21,587 nt of DNA from DASVBJ01 sp036375895 (GTDB taxonomy: Bacteria; Actinomycetota; Actinomycetes; JACCUZ01): NCBI GenBank assembly GCA_036375895.1, contig DASVBJ010000153.1, positions 1-21,587 on the forward strand, in the 5' to 3' direction. This document shows, one piece after another, positions 1 through 7,912 of this stretch (position 1 is its first letter; each line of letters starts with the position of its first letter). Both the position numbers and the translations under genes were made by a program. Under the pieces are notes generated by a model. That model worked only from the letters and a program-made list of their open reading frames with translations. It searched no databases and was not told the origin of the DNA.

Positions 1-947
1 AGCTTGCGGAGGCGGACCCGGCGTACGGCGTGGTTCTCGCCCTTCTGCAGCACGAGGGTGGCGCGTCCGCGCGTGGGCAGGATGTTCTGCACGAGGTTGG
101 GCTCGTTGACCTCGCGCCAGATCGCCGTCGCCGTGTCGGCCGCCTCGGCGTCGGACAGGGAGGCGTAGCGGTGGAAGTACGACGCGGGGTCGGCGAAGGC
201 GGTCTCCCGCAGGGCGAGGAACCGCTCGACGTACCAGCTCTCGATGTGGCGCACGGCCGCGTCGACGTAGACCGAGAAGTCGAAGAAGTCTGACACGGCC
301 ATGCGCGGCCGCCCGTCGGCGCGCGGTCTCGCCGGCTGGAGCACGTTGAGCCCCTCGACGATGAGGACGTCGGGCTGGCGCACCAGCACGTGCTCGTCCG
401 GCACCACGTCGTACGTCAGGTGGGAGTAGACAGGCGCCTCGACCTCGTCGACGCCGGACTTCACCGCGGTGAGGAAGCGCAGCAGGGCCCGCTGGTCGTA
501 GGACTCCGGGAAGCCCTTGTGGGCGAGCAGGCCGCGCGCGACGAGCTCGGCGTTCGGCAGGAGGAAGCCGTCGGTCGTGATCAGCTCCACCCGGGGGTGG
601 TCCGGCCAGCGGGCCAGCAGCTCGCGCAGCACGCGAGCCGTGGTGCTCTTGCCGACGGCGACGCTGCCTGCGATGCCGATGACGAACGGTGCGCGCGGGG
701 CCCGCTCGCCGAGGAAACGTGCTGTCGCGGAGTGCAGCTCCTGCGCCGCGGCGACGTGCAGGTTGAGCAGGCGGGAGAGGGGCAGGTAGACCTCCTCGAC
801 CTCGGCCAGGTCGATGCGTTCGCCCAGGCCACGCAGCCGGGCGAGGTCCTGCGCGGTCAGCGGCAGCGGGGTGGCCGCGCGCAGCCGGCTCCACTCGGCC
901 CGGTCGATGTCGACGTAGGGGGTCGCGTCGACGGGAGGTCTCCTCAC
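1..947 (-). CDS. coaA: Pantothenate kinase, type I (3' end at window edge)
   Basis: Phosphorylates pantothenate with ATP, the first and usually rate-setting step of coenzyme A synthesis in the cytoplasm. The minus strand reads open from a GTG at 947 for 315 codons to the window edge. The P-loop (GIAGSVAVGKST) lies near residues 90-102 with Lys100, followed by TTDGFL, KGFPESYD, VEGLNVLQ and, near the C-terminus, NILPTRGRATLVL. The last visible residues are VRLRK and the next codon begins CT. Mycobacterial CoaA ends in RLRLRKL, so only about one residue and the stop are missing and the protein would be about 316 aa, normal for the family. No other start codon lies between the GTG and the conserved TPYVDIDR block, so the start is fairly secure. 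It diverges from glmS across 19 bp. The identity is very secure. Confidence 0.95.
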   Translation of the reverse strand, partial: MRRPPVDATPYVDIDRAEWSRLRAATPLPLTAQDLARLRGLGERIDLAEVEEVYLPLSRLLNLHVAAAQELHSATARFLGERAPRAPFVIGIAGSVAVGKSTTARVLRELLARWPDHPRVELITTDGFLLPNAELVARGLLAHKGFPESYDQRALLRFLTAVKSGVDEVEAPVYSHLTYDVVPDEHVLVRQPDVLIVEGLNVLQPARPRADGRPRMAVSDFFDFSVYVDAAVRHIESWYVERFLALRETAFADPASYFHRYASLSDAEAADTATAIWREVNEPNLVQNILPTRGRATLVLQKGENHAVRRVRLRK

Positions 948-966
948 GGCCGATACCCTGTCACCC
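948..966. promoter_or_regulatory. Bidirectional leaderless promoter shared by coaA and glmS
   Basis: Only 19 bp separate the two divergent start codons. On the plus strand TACCCT (954-959) fits the actinobacterial -10 pattern TANNNT and ends 7 nt before the glmS ATG, so transcription would begin at or next to the A of ATG. On the minus strand the overlapping hexamer CAGGGT (960 down to 955) ends 7 nt before the coaA GTG, matching the pattern except at its first base. No Shine-Dalgarno sequence precedes the glmS ATG. One symmetric element probably directs leaderless transcription both ways. This is inferred from sequence only. Confidence 0.5.
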
Positions 967-2817
967 ATGTGCGGGATCGTGGGTTACGTGGGTGAGCAGT
1001 CCGCCCTGGACGTCGTGGTCGAGGGCCTGCGCCGCCTCGAGTACCGGGGCTACGACTCGGCCGGGGTCGCCCTCCTGGTCGACGGCAAGCTGCACACCGA
1101 GAAGCGCGCCGGCAAGCTCGCCAACCTGGAGGCCGCGCTCGCCGAGGACGCGACGCCGGTCTCGACCACCGGCATCGGCCACACCCGCTGGGCCACGCAC
1201 GGCGCCCCGACCGACCGCAACGCCCACCCGCACGTCGACTGCCAGGGCGCGGTGGCCGTGATCCACAACGGGATCATCGAGAACTTCGCGCGGCTGCGGG
1301 CCGAGCTGGAGGCGCGGGGGCACGAGCTCGCCTCCGAGACCGACACCGAGGTGGTCGCCCACCTGCTCGAGGAGGAGTTCCCGACCGCCGGCGGTGACCT
1401 GGCCGAGGCGATGCGGCGGGTCTGTCGCCGGCTCGAGGGCGCGTTCACCCTCGTGGCCACCCACGTGGACGCGCCGGACGTCGTCGTCGGCGCGCGGCGC
1501 AACTCGCCGCTGGTCGTCGGCCGCGGGGAGGGGGAGAACTTCCTCGCCTCCGACGTCGCCGCGTTCATCGCGCACACCCGCAACGGCGTCGAGCTCGGCC
1601 AGGACCAGGTCGTCGAGCTGCGTCGTGACGGCATCAAGGTCACCGACTTCGACGGCGCCCCCGCCGAGGTCAAGGAGTTCCACGTCGACTGGGACGCCTC
1701 GGCCGCGGAGAAGAGCGGCTACGACTACTTCATGCTCAAGGAGATCGCCGAGCAGCCGCGGGCCGTCGCCGACACCCTGCTCGGCCGCATCGACACCGAG
1801 GGCAACCTCGTGATGGACGAGATGCGGCTCTCCGACGACGACCTGCGCGACGTCGACAAGATCATCATCATCGCCTGCGGCACCTCGTTCTACGCGGGGC
1901 TGGTCGCGAAGTACGCCATCGAGCACTGGACGCGCATCCCGTGCGAGGTCGAGCTCGCCAGCGAGTTCCGCTACCGCGACCCCATCGTCGACCGGCAGAC
2001 GCTGGTCGTCGCCATCTCGCAGTCCGGCGAGACCATGGACACGCTGATGGCGCTCCGGCACGCACGCGAGCAGCGCGCCCGGGTGCTCGCGATCTGCAAC
2101 ACCAACGGCTCCACGATTCCGCGCGAGTCGGACGCCGTGCTCTATACGCACGCCGGCCCCGAGATCGCGGTCGCGTCGACGAAGGCGTTCCTCACCCAGA
2201 TCGTGGCGTGCTACCTCGTCGCGCTGTACCTCGGTCAGGTCCGCGGCACCAAGTGGGGCGACGAGATCTCCTCGGTCATCGAGCAGCTCCAGCAGATGCC
2301 GGAGAAGGTCGAGCAGGTGCTGGACACCGTCGAGCCGGTGCGCGAGCTGGCCCGGTCGATGGCCGACGCCGGCTCGGTGCTCTTCCTCGGCCGGCACGTG
2401 GGCTACCCGGTCGCCCTCGAGGGTGCCCTCAAGCTCAAGGAGCTCGCCTACATGCACGCCGAGGGCTTCGCGGCCGGCGAGCTCAAGCACGGCCCCATCG
2501 CGCTCATCGAGGACGGCGTGCCGGTGATCGTGGTCGTGCCGTCGCCGCGCGGGCGTGGCGTGCTCCACGGCAAGGTCGTCAGCAACATCCAGGAGATCCG
2601 GGCGCGCGGCGCCCGGACCATCGTCATCGCCGAGGAGGGTGACGAGGAGGTGACGCCGTACGCCGACGTCGTCATCCGCGTCCCGCAGACGCCGACTCTG
2701 CTCCAGCCGCTCGTGTCGGTCGTCCCGCTGCAGGTGTTCGCCTGCGAGCTGGCCACGGCCAAGGGCCACGACGTCGACCAGCCGCGCAACCTGGCCAAGT
2801 CCGTCACCGTCGAGTGA
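967..2817 (+). CDS. glmS: Glutamine-fructose-6-phosphate aminotransferase (isomerizing)
   Basis: Makes glucosamine-6-phosphate from fructose-6-phosphate and glutamine, the entry step to UDP-GlcNAc and so to peptidoglycan; cytoplasmic. The 616-residue product starts MCGIVGYVG, giving the N-terminal nucleophile Cys2 of the class II glutamine amidotransferase domain (about 1-225), with LEYRGYDSAGVAL and HTRWATHGAPT. Two SIS domains follow: the first with ACGTSFYAG (about 303) and ISQSGET (about 350), the second with LEGALKLKELAYMHAEGF (about 485-500). The protein ends PRNLAKSVTVE, the conserved tail. Length is close to the E. coli enzyme (609). The ATG appears leaderless, 7 nt downstream of a TACCCT -10 box, and no glmS ribozyme-like leader is possible in the 19-bp gap. 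A hairpin follows the stop. Assignment is very secure. Confidence 0.98.
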   Translation: MCGIVGYVGEQSALDVVVEGLRRLEYRGYDSAGVALLVDGKLHTEKRAGKLANLEAALAEDATPVSTTGIGHTRWATHGAPTDRNAHPHVDCQGAVAVIHNGIIENFARLRAELEARGHELASETDTEVVAHLLEEEFPTAGGDLAEAMRRVCRRLEGAFTLVATHVDAPDVVVGARRNSPLVVGRGEGENFLASDVAAFIAHTRNGVELGQDQVVELRRDGIKVTDFDGAPAEVKEFHVDWDASAAEKSGYDYFMLKEIAEQPRAVADTLLGRIDTEGNLVMDEMRLSDDDLRDVDKIIIIACGTSFYAGLVAKYAIEHWTRIPCEVELASEFRYRDPIVDRQTLVVAISQSGETMDTLMALRHAREQRARVLAICNTNGSTIPRESDAVLYTHAGPEIAVASTKAFLTQIVACYLVALYLGQVRGTKWGDEISSVIEQLQQMPEKVEQVLDTVEPVRELARSMADAGSVLFLGRHVGYPVALEGALKLKELAYMHAEGFAAGELKHGPIALIEDGVPVIVVVPSPRGRGVLHGKVVSNIQEIRARGARTIVIAEEGDEEVTPYADVVIRVPQTPTLLQPLVSVVPLQVFACELATAKGHDVDQPRNLAKSVTVE

Positions 2818-2822
2818 CGCCC

Positions 2823-2852
2823 GTGACGGCCGTTCGGGGGAACGGCCGTCAC
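2823..2852 (+). terminator. Hairpin downstream of glmS
   Basis: A perfect 13-bp inverted repeat (gtgacggccgttc, 2823-2835, with its complement at 2840-2852) encloses a GGGG loop and starts 5 nt after the glmS stop. No T-run follows, which is common for actinobacterial terminators. The remaining 127 bp to the next gene contain a possible -10 (TAGTCT, 2912-2917) and nothing else I can name. Confidence 0.75.
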
Positions 2853-2979
2853 GCTCCGCTGCTCGCCGTGCCCGCTACGTCGTACCTGTTCCCCTGCGCC
2901 GCCGTCGTGCGTAGTCTCTGGTGCGCTACCGGGGAATCAGCGGCGTCGTCGCTGACCGGACTGCCACACGGGAGAGTCA

Positions 2980-4335
2980 ATGGGGATTCGCTCCACACAT
3001 GTCGGCGCCGCACCGCGCACCCTGCTCGCCGCCGCGGCGGCGGCCACCGTCGCGGTCTCGCTCGCGGTGCCCGGCACGGGGCTCGCTGCCTCGTCGGTGC
3101 CGTCGACGCCGCAGGCCGACGCCGCGGGGATCATCAACCTGCCACCGGGCTACCAGTACGACGTGCTGGCGACCGCCGGCGAGACGCCGGTCACGTCCAC
3201 CGAGAGCGGCCAGACGTTCGCCATGCCTGAGGACTTCGACGCCAACGTCGTCGTCACCGACAGCGGTGGTCAACAGTGGCTCGTCACCGCCCACGAGCTG
3301 ACCAGGGTCCGAGAGGGCGAGACGTTCTTCGGTGACGCCGGCAAGGCATACGTGCCCGAGCAGGCCACCACCGACGACGGCGACGTGGACGGTTGGGGCT
3401 CGGTCACCCGCATCCCGCTGTCCTCGAACGGCCGCAAGGCCGGCCCGGCGCAGGTCATCACCACCGGCCTGCACGACCTGTGCGCCGGCGCCCTCACGCC
3501 GTGGGGCACCTTCCTCGTCAACGAGGAGTTCCCGTTCCCCGGTGACACGACCAAGCCGTACCGCTCCGGGTGGGTCTGGGAGGTCGACCCCATCACCGGC
3601 GCCCAGACGAAGCTCACCGGCATGGGCCGCTTCAGCCACGAGCAGGAAGCGCTGGCAGGGGACGGAGCGTGGTACCTCACCAACGACTTCGGCAACGACC
3701 AGTTCGTCTTCCGGTTCGTCCCCGACAGCGCGCAGGACCTCGTCCACGGTGACCTTTTCGGCCTGGCGTTCAACAAGGCGACCGGCACCGGCACGTGGGT
3801 GGGCCCGCTGGACACCGACGACCCGACCGCGGACATGGTGAGCCGTGGGTACTCCCGCTCGGCGTACGGCTTCTCGAAGGGTGAGGGCATCGTCGCCTCC
3901 CCGGACGGCCAGTCGCTGATCTTCACCGAGTCCGGGGCCCCGACCTCGACCAACCCGGGACGGGTCTGGAAGTTCACCGACCTCACCGACGAGGGCCTCA
4001 AGGGCACCGTGATCGCCGAGGGCGACTTCGCCACCCTGAGCCACCCGGACAACATCAGGTTCAGCCCGGCCGGCGACCTCTTCATCATGGAGGACAACGG
4101 GTCGGCGACGGCCACCAAGGCCAACGGCGGCATGAACGAGATCCGGGTGCTGCCGGCCGGCATGACGGGCACCGAGAACACCAAGGTGTTCGCCACCCTG
4201 CCGAACGGCGGCGAGCCGACCGGCCCGTGGTTCAGCGACGACGGCAAGCTGCTCTACCTGAGCATCCAGGGCGACCCGTCCCGCTCGATCGTGATCCGCG
4301 GGCCGGAGAGCTTCGGGAACGCCTACCCCCGCTGA
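2980..4335 (+). CDS. Secreted DUF839 / PhoX-like phosphatase-family protein
   Basis: Probably an exported protein of the DUF839 (PhoX) family, whose characterised member is a metal-dependent alkaline phosphatase; the substrate here is unknown. The 451 residues begin with a signal peptide (MGIRSTHVG, then an Ala/Val-rich segment, cleavage probably around residues 36-38) that lacks the twin arginines of Tat-exported PhoX, so Sec export is more likely. The mature part has a beta-propeller-like pattern with GRFSHEQEAL (about 217-226), KGEGIVASPDG, LSHPDNIRFSPAGDLFIMEDNG and a C-terminal block GEPTGPWFSDDGKLLYLSIQ, the last typical of the family. It is shorter than classical PhoX proteins. The ATG has a good ribosome site (GGAGAG, 2971-2976). 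It stands alone between two hairpins, so is probably monocistronic. Family membership is strong; phosphatase activity is an inference. Confidence 0.85.
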   Translation: MGIRSTHVGAAPRTLLAAAAAATVAVSLAVPGTGLAASSVPSTPQADAAGIINLPPGYQYDVLATAGETPVTSTESGQTFAMPEDFDANVVVTDSGGQQWLVTAHELTRVREGETFFGDAGKAYVPEQATTDDGDVDGWGSVTRIPLSSNGRKAGPAQVITTGLHDLCAGALTPWGTFLVNEEFPFPGDTTKPYRSGWVWEVDPITGAQTKLTGMGRFSHEQEALAGDGAWYLTNDFGNDQFVFRFVPDSAQDLVHGDLFGLAFNKATGTGTWVGPLDTDDPTADMVSRGYSRSAYGFSKGEGIVASPDGQSLIFTESGAPTSTNPGRVWKFTDLTDEGLKGTVIAEGDFATLSHPDNIRFSPAGDLFIMEDNGSATATKANGGMNEIRVLPAGMTGTENTKVFATLPNGGEPTGPWFSDDGKLLYLSIQGDPSRSIVIRGPESFGNAYPR

Positions 4336-4356
4336 CCCGCACCCGTGAGGTGAGCC

Positions 4357-4394
4357 GTCAGGCCCTGCGCGCCACCCGGCGCGCAGGGCCTGAC
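4357..4394. terminator. Strong bidirectional terminator hairpin
   Basis: A perfect 17-bp inverted repeat (gtcaggccctgcgcgcc at 4357-4373, complement at 4378-4394) with a 4-nt ACCC loop lies between the stop of the PhoX-like gene (plus, 4335) and the stop of the GNAT gene (minus, 4414). Its position between convergent genes suggests it ends transcription from both sides. No T-tract is visible. Confidence 0.85.
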
Positions 4395-4413
4395 CGGTCT
4401 CGGCGGTGCCGCG

Positions 4414-4932
4414 TCAGGCGAGGTCTCTGGGCAGCAGGTCCATGAGCAGGCCGTCGCGCCACGTCCCGGTCTCGTGGTTGAGCTCGTAGCGACGCATCAC
4501 GCCGACCCGCCGGAAGCCGACCTTCTCGTAGCAGCGCACGGCGGCGGCGTTCGCGACCGCCGGGTCGATGACCACCCGGTGGTGGCCGAGGTCGTCGAAG
4601 AGATGCCGGGCCATCGTGCGCAGCGCGTCGGCGCCGAGGCCACGGCCGTGCACCCGGGGGTCCAGGAAGATGTCGAGGCCGGCGTGGCGATAGCGCGGGT
4701 CGGTCTCCTCCCAGGACTGCACCAGCCCCACCACGGCGCCCTCCTCTAGAACGGCGAACCGCGTGGTCCCCGGCTCCGCGTGGAGGGGCCAGCCCTCGTC
4801 CTCCTCGGGTCCCCACCACCGGGCGACCTTCGGGGTCGCCAGGATCTCCCGCAGTCGCGGCACGTCGCGGGGCTCGACCGGGCGCAGCAGGACCACGTCG
4901 CCGTGCAGCTCGCGGGCGGGCCGGGTGCTCAT
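4414..4932 (-). CDS. GNAT N-acetyltransferase, AAC(6')-like
   Basis: A 172-residue single-domain GNAT enzyme expected to transfer an acetyl group from acetyl-CoA to a small-molecule or protein amine. Visible hallmarks are an N-terminal LLRPVEPRDVPRL, ARWWGPEED (37-45), GLDIFLDPRVHGRGLG (85-100, with the acetyl-CoA pyrophosphate-binding HGRGLG loop), IDPAVANAAAVRCYEKVGF (122-140) and RVGVMRRYE. The WWG motif and the IDP-x-N-x-A-x-RCYEKVGF block resemble aminoglycoside 6'-N-acetyltransferases of the AAC(6')-Ib type, so resistance is possible. Many chromosomal actinobacterial homologues have no known role, and the substrate cannot be assigned here. It is divergent from acpS (47 bp) and convergent with the PhoX-like gene. 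No clear ribosome site precedes the ATG. Confidence 0.85.
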   Translation of the reverse strand: MSTRPARELHGDVVLLRPVEPRDVPRLREILATPKVARWWGPEEDEGWPLHAEPGTTRFAVLEEGAVVGLVQSWEETDPRYRHAGLDIFLDPRVHGRGLGADALRTMARHLFDDLGHHRVVIDPAVANAAAVRCYEKVGFRRVGVMRRYELNHETGTWRDGLLMDLLPRDLA

Positions 4933-4967
4933 GAGAGGGCAGGCTGTCAGGTCCGCAGTCGCCGTGT

Positions 4968-4973
4968 CAGGCT
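4968..4973 (+). promoter_or_regulatory. Possible leaderless -10 for acpS
   Basis: CAGGCT ends 6 nt before the acpS GTG. This is the same geometry as the TAGCCT box in front of tsaB, differing from TANNNT only at the first base. No good ribosome site precedes acpS, which agrees with leaderless initiation, but the match is imperfect. Confidence 0.35.
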
Positions 4974-4979
4974 GTTGAC

Positions 4980-5330
4980 GTGATCATCGGAGTGGGCATC
5001 GACGTGGTCGACATCGCGCGGTTCGCGGAGGCGCTCGAACGCACGCCCCGGCTGGTTCACCGCCTGTTCACCGAGGCCGAGCGGCAGCTGCCGCTGACCT
5101 CCCTCGCCGCCCGCTTCGCCGCGAAGGAGGCGCTGGCCAAGGCGCTCGGCGCGCCGGTCGGGCTGCACTGGCGGGACGCCGAGGTGCACCGTGACGGCGA
5201 CGGCCGCCCGCACCTGCGCATGCACGGCACGGTGGCGGCCCGCGCGGACGAGCTGGGCGCCCGGCACACCCACCTGTCCATGAGCCACGACGCGGGCATC
5301 GCCTCGGCCGTCGTGATCCTGGAGGCGTGA
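4980..5330 (+). CDS. acpS: Holo-[acyl-carrier-protein] synthase
   Basis: Transfers 4'-phosphopantetheine from CoA onto the conserved serine of acyl carrier protein, activating fatty acid synthesis; cytoplasmic trimer in known members. The 116-residue product opens with IIGVGIDVVDIARF, giving the metal-binding Asp8, and contains RFAAKEALAKALG with Glu50, the second metal ligand. LSMSHDAGIASAVVILE near the end is the family's C-terminal block. Length is typical. The GTG start puts Asp8 at its usual distance from the N-terminus. It is the first gene of the acpS-nnr-alr run: its stop is one base before the nnr ATG. Upstream coaA supplies the CoA pathway that AcpS draws on, though on another transcript. 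Confidence 0.97.
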   Translation: MIIGVGIDVVDIARFAEALERTPRLVHRLFTEAERQLPLTSLAARFAAKEALAKALGAPVGLHWRDAEVHRDGDGRPHLRMHGTVAARADELGARHTHLSMSHDAGIASAVVILEA

Positions 5331-5331
5331 G

Positions 5332-6741
5332 ATGAGGCAGGCGTACGGCGTGGAGGCGGTGCGGGCAGCGGAGCGGCCGCTGCTGGACGCACTGCCCGAC
5401 GGCGCCCTGATGCAGCGCGCTGCCGGCGGGCTGGCCGCGGTCTGCGCCGAGGTGCTGGGCAAGGTCTACGGCTCCCGGGTCGCGCTGCTCGTCGGCAGCG
5501 GCGACAACGGTGGGGACGCGCTGTTCGCGGGTGCCCGGCTGGCAAGGCGAGGCGCACGGGTGGACGCGCTGCTGCTCGGCTCGACGGCGCACGGCGCCGG
5601 TGTCACGGCGCTGCGGGCGGCGGGCGGTCGGGTGACCGACGTCGACCAGGCCCGCGAGGTGGTGCAGCGGGCCGACCTCGTCGTCGACGGCATCGTCGGC
5701 ATCGGCGGGCGTGGCGGGCTGCGCGACCGGGCCGCCGAGGTCGTGTCCGGGCTGGCGGGGGGACCCCTGGTGGTGGCGGTGGACGTCCCGAGCGGCGTGG
5801 ACGCGGACACCGGGGAGGTGACCGGCGTCGCTGTGCGGGCCGACGTGACCGTGACCTTCGGGACGCTCAAGCCAGGCCTGCTCGTCGACCCGGGCGCGGA
5901 GCACGCCGGCGCCGTCGAGCTCGTCGACATCGGCCTGCAGCTGCCCGCGCCGGCCCCGGTCGAGGTGCTGCAGGCCGTGGACGTCGCCCGGCTGGTGCCC
6001 CGGGCGGGCCGGGAGTCGGACAAGTACCGCCGCGGCGTCGTCGGGGTCGCCGCCGGCTCGGACCAGTACACGGGCGCCGCCGTCCTGTGCTGCGGCGGCG
6101 CTATCCGCGGCGGCGCCGGGATGGTGCGCTACCTCGGCTCGGACGGGCCGACGGCCCTGGTCCGGTCGCGCTGGCCGGAGGTGGTCGTCGGGGAGGGCCG
6201 GGTGCAGGCCTGGACGGTGGGCTCCGGCGGCGGGCAGGACGCGGCCGCCCGGCTGGGCCGGGCGCTGGCGGACGGCGTGCCGGTCGTGGTCGACGCGGAC
6301 GCGCTGGCCGCGCTGCGCGGGCACCGGGAGCGCGGCGCGCCGGTGCTGCTGACCCCGCACGCGGGCGAGCTGGCCCGGCTGCTCGACGTCGACCGCGAGG
6401 ACGTCGAGGCGCGGCGGCTGGAGCACGCCCGCCGGGCCGCCGAGGCGCTCGACGCGGTCGTGCTGCTCAAGGGGTCGACGACCGTGGTCGCCCGCCAGGA
6501 CGGCCGGGTGCGGGTCAACCCGACCGGCACGTCCGCGCTCGCCACGGCGGGCACCGGCGACGTGCTGGCCGGGCTGTGCGGCGCCCTGCTGGCCGGCGGC
6601 CTCGACCCGTTCGACGCCGGGTCGGTGGGTGCCTGGCTGCACGGGTTGGCCGGCCGGCTCTCCGCCGAGGGCGGGGCCACGCTCTCGGCGGGCACCGTGG
6701 TGGAGGCCCTGCCGGCCGCGTTCCGGGCTCTGGGAGACTGA
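5332..6741 (+). CDS. nnr: Bifunctional NAD(P)H-hydrate epimerase / ADP-dependent NAD(P)H-hydrate dehydratase
   Basis: Repairs hydrated NADH and NADPH: the N-terminal YjeF domain interconverts the R and S hydrates and the C-terminal ribokinase-fold domain dehydrates the S form, usually with ADP. The epimerase domain (about 1-210) shows GSGDNGGDALFAGARL (about 54-69), DGIVGIGGRGGL and VAVDVPSGVDADTGEV (about 147-163). The dehydratase domain (about 222-469) shows SDKYRRGVVGVAAGS, LLTPHAGELARLLDVD and NPTGTSALATAGTGDVLAG, with the catalytic Asp in GTGD. The 469-residue length is slightly short but both domains are intact. It starts one base after acpS with AG-rich sequence upstream (ggaggcgtgag) and ends 4 nt before the alr GTG. 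This order is common in actinobacteria. Confidence 0.95.
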   Translation: MRQAYGVEAVRAAERPLLDALPDGALMQRAAGGLAAVCAEVLGKVYGSRVALLVGSGDNGGDALFAGARLARRGARVDALLLGSTAHGAGVTALRAAGGRVTDVDQAREVVQRADLVVDGIVGIGGRGGLRDRAAEVVSGLAGGPLVVAVDVPSGVDADTGEVTGVAVRADVTVTFGTLKPGLLVDPGAEHAGAVELVDIGLQLPAPAPVEVLQAVDVARLVPRAGRESDKYRRGVVGVAAGSDQYTGAAVLCCGGAIRGGAGMVRYLGSDGPTALVRSRWPEVVVGEGRVQAWTVGSGGGQDAAARLGRALADGVPVVVDADALAALRGHRERGAPVLLTPHAGELARLLDVDREDVEARRLEHARRAAEALDAVVLLKGSTTVVARQDGRVRVNPTGTSALATAGTGDVLAGLCGALLAGGLDPFDAGSVGAWLHGLAGRLSAEGGATLSAGTVVEALPAAFRALGD

Positions 6742-6745
6742 CCGG

Positions 6746-7912
6746 GTGGCAGAGCGGATGCACGCGTCGGCACAGGTCGACCTGGCAGCGATCCGCGGCA
6801 ACGTCGCCGCCCTGCGGGAGCGGGCGGCGCGGGGCGGTGCCGAGCTCATGGCGGTGGTGAAGGCCGACGGGTACGGCCACGGTCTGCTGCCGTCCGCGCG
6901 CGCGGCGCTGCAGGGTGGCGCCACCTGGCTCGGCACCGCGTTGCTCGACGAGGCGCTCGCGCTGCGGGCCGCCGGCATCACCGGGCCGCGGCTGCTGTCC
7001 TGGCTGATGGGGCCGGGGGAGCGGTGGGCCGAGGCGATCCGCGCCGACATCGACGTGTCGGCGAACGCCACCTGGGCGGTCGAGGAGATCGCCGCGGCGG
7101 CGCGCGAGGTGGGCGCGACGGCGCGGGTGCACCTCAAGGTCGACAGCGGCCTGAGTCGCGGCGGCGCGGCCCTCGCGGACTGGCCCGACCTGGTCGACGC
7201 CGCGCGCAAGGCTGAGGCCGACGGTGCGATTCAGGTGGTCGGGCTGTGGTCGCACCTCGCGTACGCCGACGCGCCAGGGCACCCGACGATCGCCCGGCAG
7301 GCCGAGGCCTTCCGGGAGGCGGTCGGCCTGGCGGAGCGGGCGGGCGTCCGCCCGGAGGTGCGTCACCTGGCCAACTCCGCGGCCACGCTGACCGTGCCCG
7401 AGCACTACTTCGACCTGGTCCGTCCCGGCATCGCGGTCTACGGCCTGTCGCCGGTGCCGGACGTCGGCGACCCGGCGTCGTTCGGGCTGCGGCCGGCGAT
7501 GACGCTCTCCGGCCGGTTCATCCTCGTCAAGCGGGTGCCCGCCGGCAGCGGGGTGTCCTACGGCCACACCTACGTCACCGACCGGGAGACGACGCTGGGA
7601 CTGGTGCCCCTCGGCTACGCGGACGGAGTGCCGCGCAACGGAGGCAACGTCGCGCCGCTCCACGCGGCCGGCCGGCGGCGGACGGTCGCCGGCCGCGTCT
7701 GCATGGACCAGCTCGTGGTCGACCTCGGTGACGACGCGGCGCAGGTCGGCGACGAGGTCGTGCTGTTCGGGCCGGGCGACGGCGGTGCCCCGACCGCGCA
7801 GGACTGGGCCGACGCCACGGACACCATCTCCTACGAGATCGTCACGCGGGTCGGGCCGCGGGTCCCGCGCGTCTACATCGACGACGTCGCGGACGAGGGA
7901 GGTCGAGCATGA
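6746..7912 (+). CDS. alr: Alanine racemase
   Basis: PLP enzyme that converts L-alanine to D-alanine for peptidoglycan cross-links; cytoplasmic dimer in known members. From the GTG at 6746 the product is 388 residues. The PLP-binding lysine is Lys39 in AVVKADGYGHG, at the same number as in the Geobacillus enzyme. SGVSYGHTYVT carries the second catalytic Tyr, and the C-terminal barrel shows GRVCMDQLVVDLG and DTISYEIVTRVGPRVPRVY. GTG 6746 is preferred because GGGAG lies 9 nt upstream; an in-frame ATG at 6758 has a poorer site. It overlaps the next gene by 4 bases (ATGA). Translational coupling along the nnr-alr-hydrolase chain is likely. Confidence 0.96.
   Translation: MAERMHASAQVDLAAIRGNVAALRERAARGGAELMAVVKADGYGHGLLPSARAALQGGATWLGTALLDEALALRAAGITGPRLLSWLMGPGERWAEAIRADIDVSANATWAVEEIAAAAREVGATARVHLKVDSGLSRGGAALADWPDLVDAARKAEADGAIQVVGLWSHLAYADAPGHPTIARQAEAFREAVGLAERAGVRPEVRHLANSAATLTVPEHYFDLVRPGIAVYGLSPVPDVGDPASFGLRPAMTLSGRFILVKRVPAGSGVSYGHTYVTDRETTLGLVPLGYADGVPRNGGNVAPLHAAGRRRTVAGRVCMDQLVVDLGDDAAQVGDEVVLFGPGDGGAPTAQDWADATDTISYEIVTRVGPRVPRVYIDDVADEGGRA

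Noticed and set aside
961..2769. A 602-codon open frame on the minus strand opposite glmS
   Set aside because: It is the antisense shadow of glmS. High GC leaves few stops, the product is low complexity (Asp/Val/Arg/Leu rich) and it matches no family I know.
5068..7209. A 713-codon open frame on the minus strand opposite acpS, nnr and alr
   Set aside because: It spans three confidently identified plus-strand genes and reads as Arg/Ala/Pro-rich nonsense.
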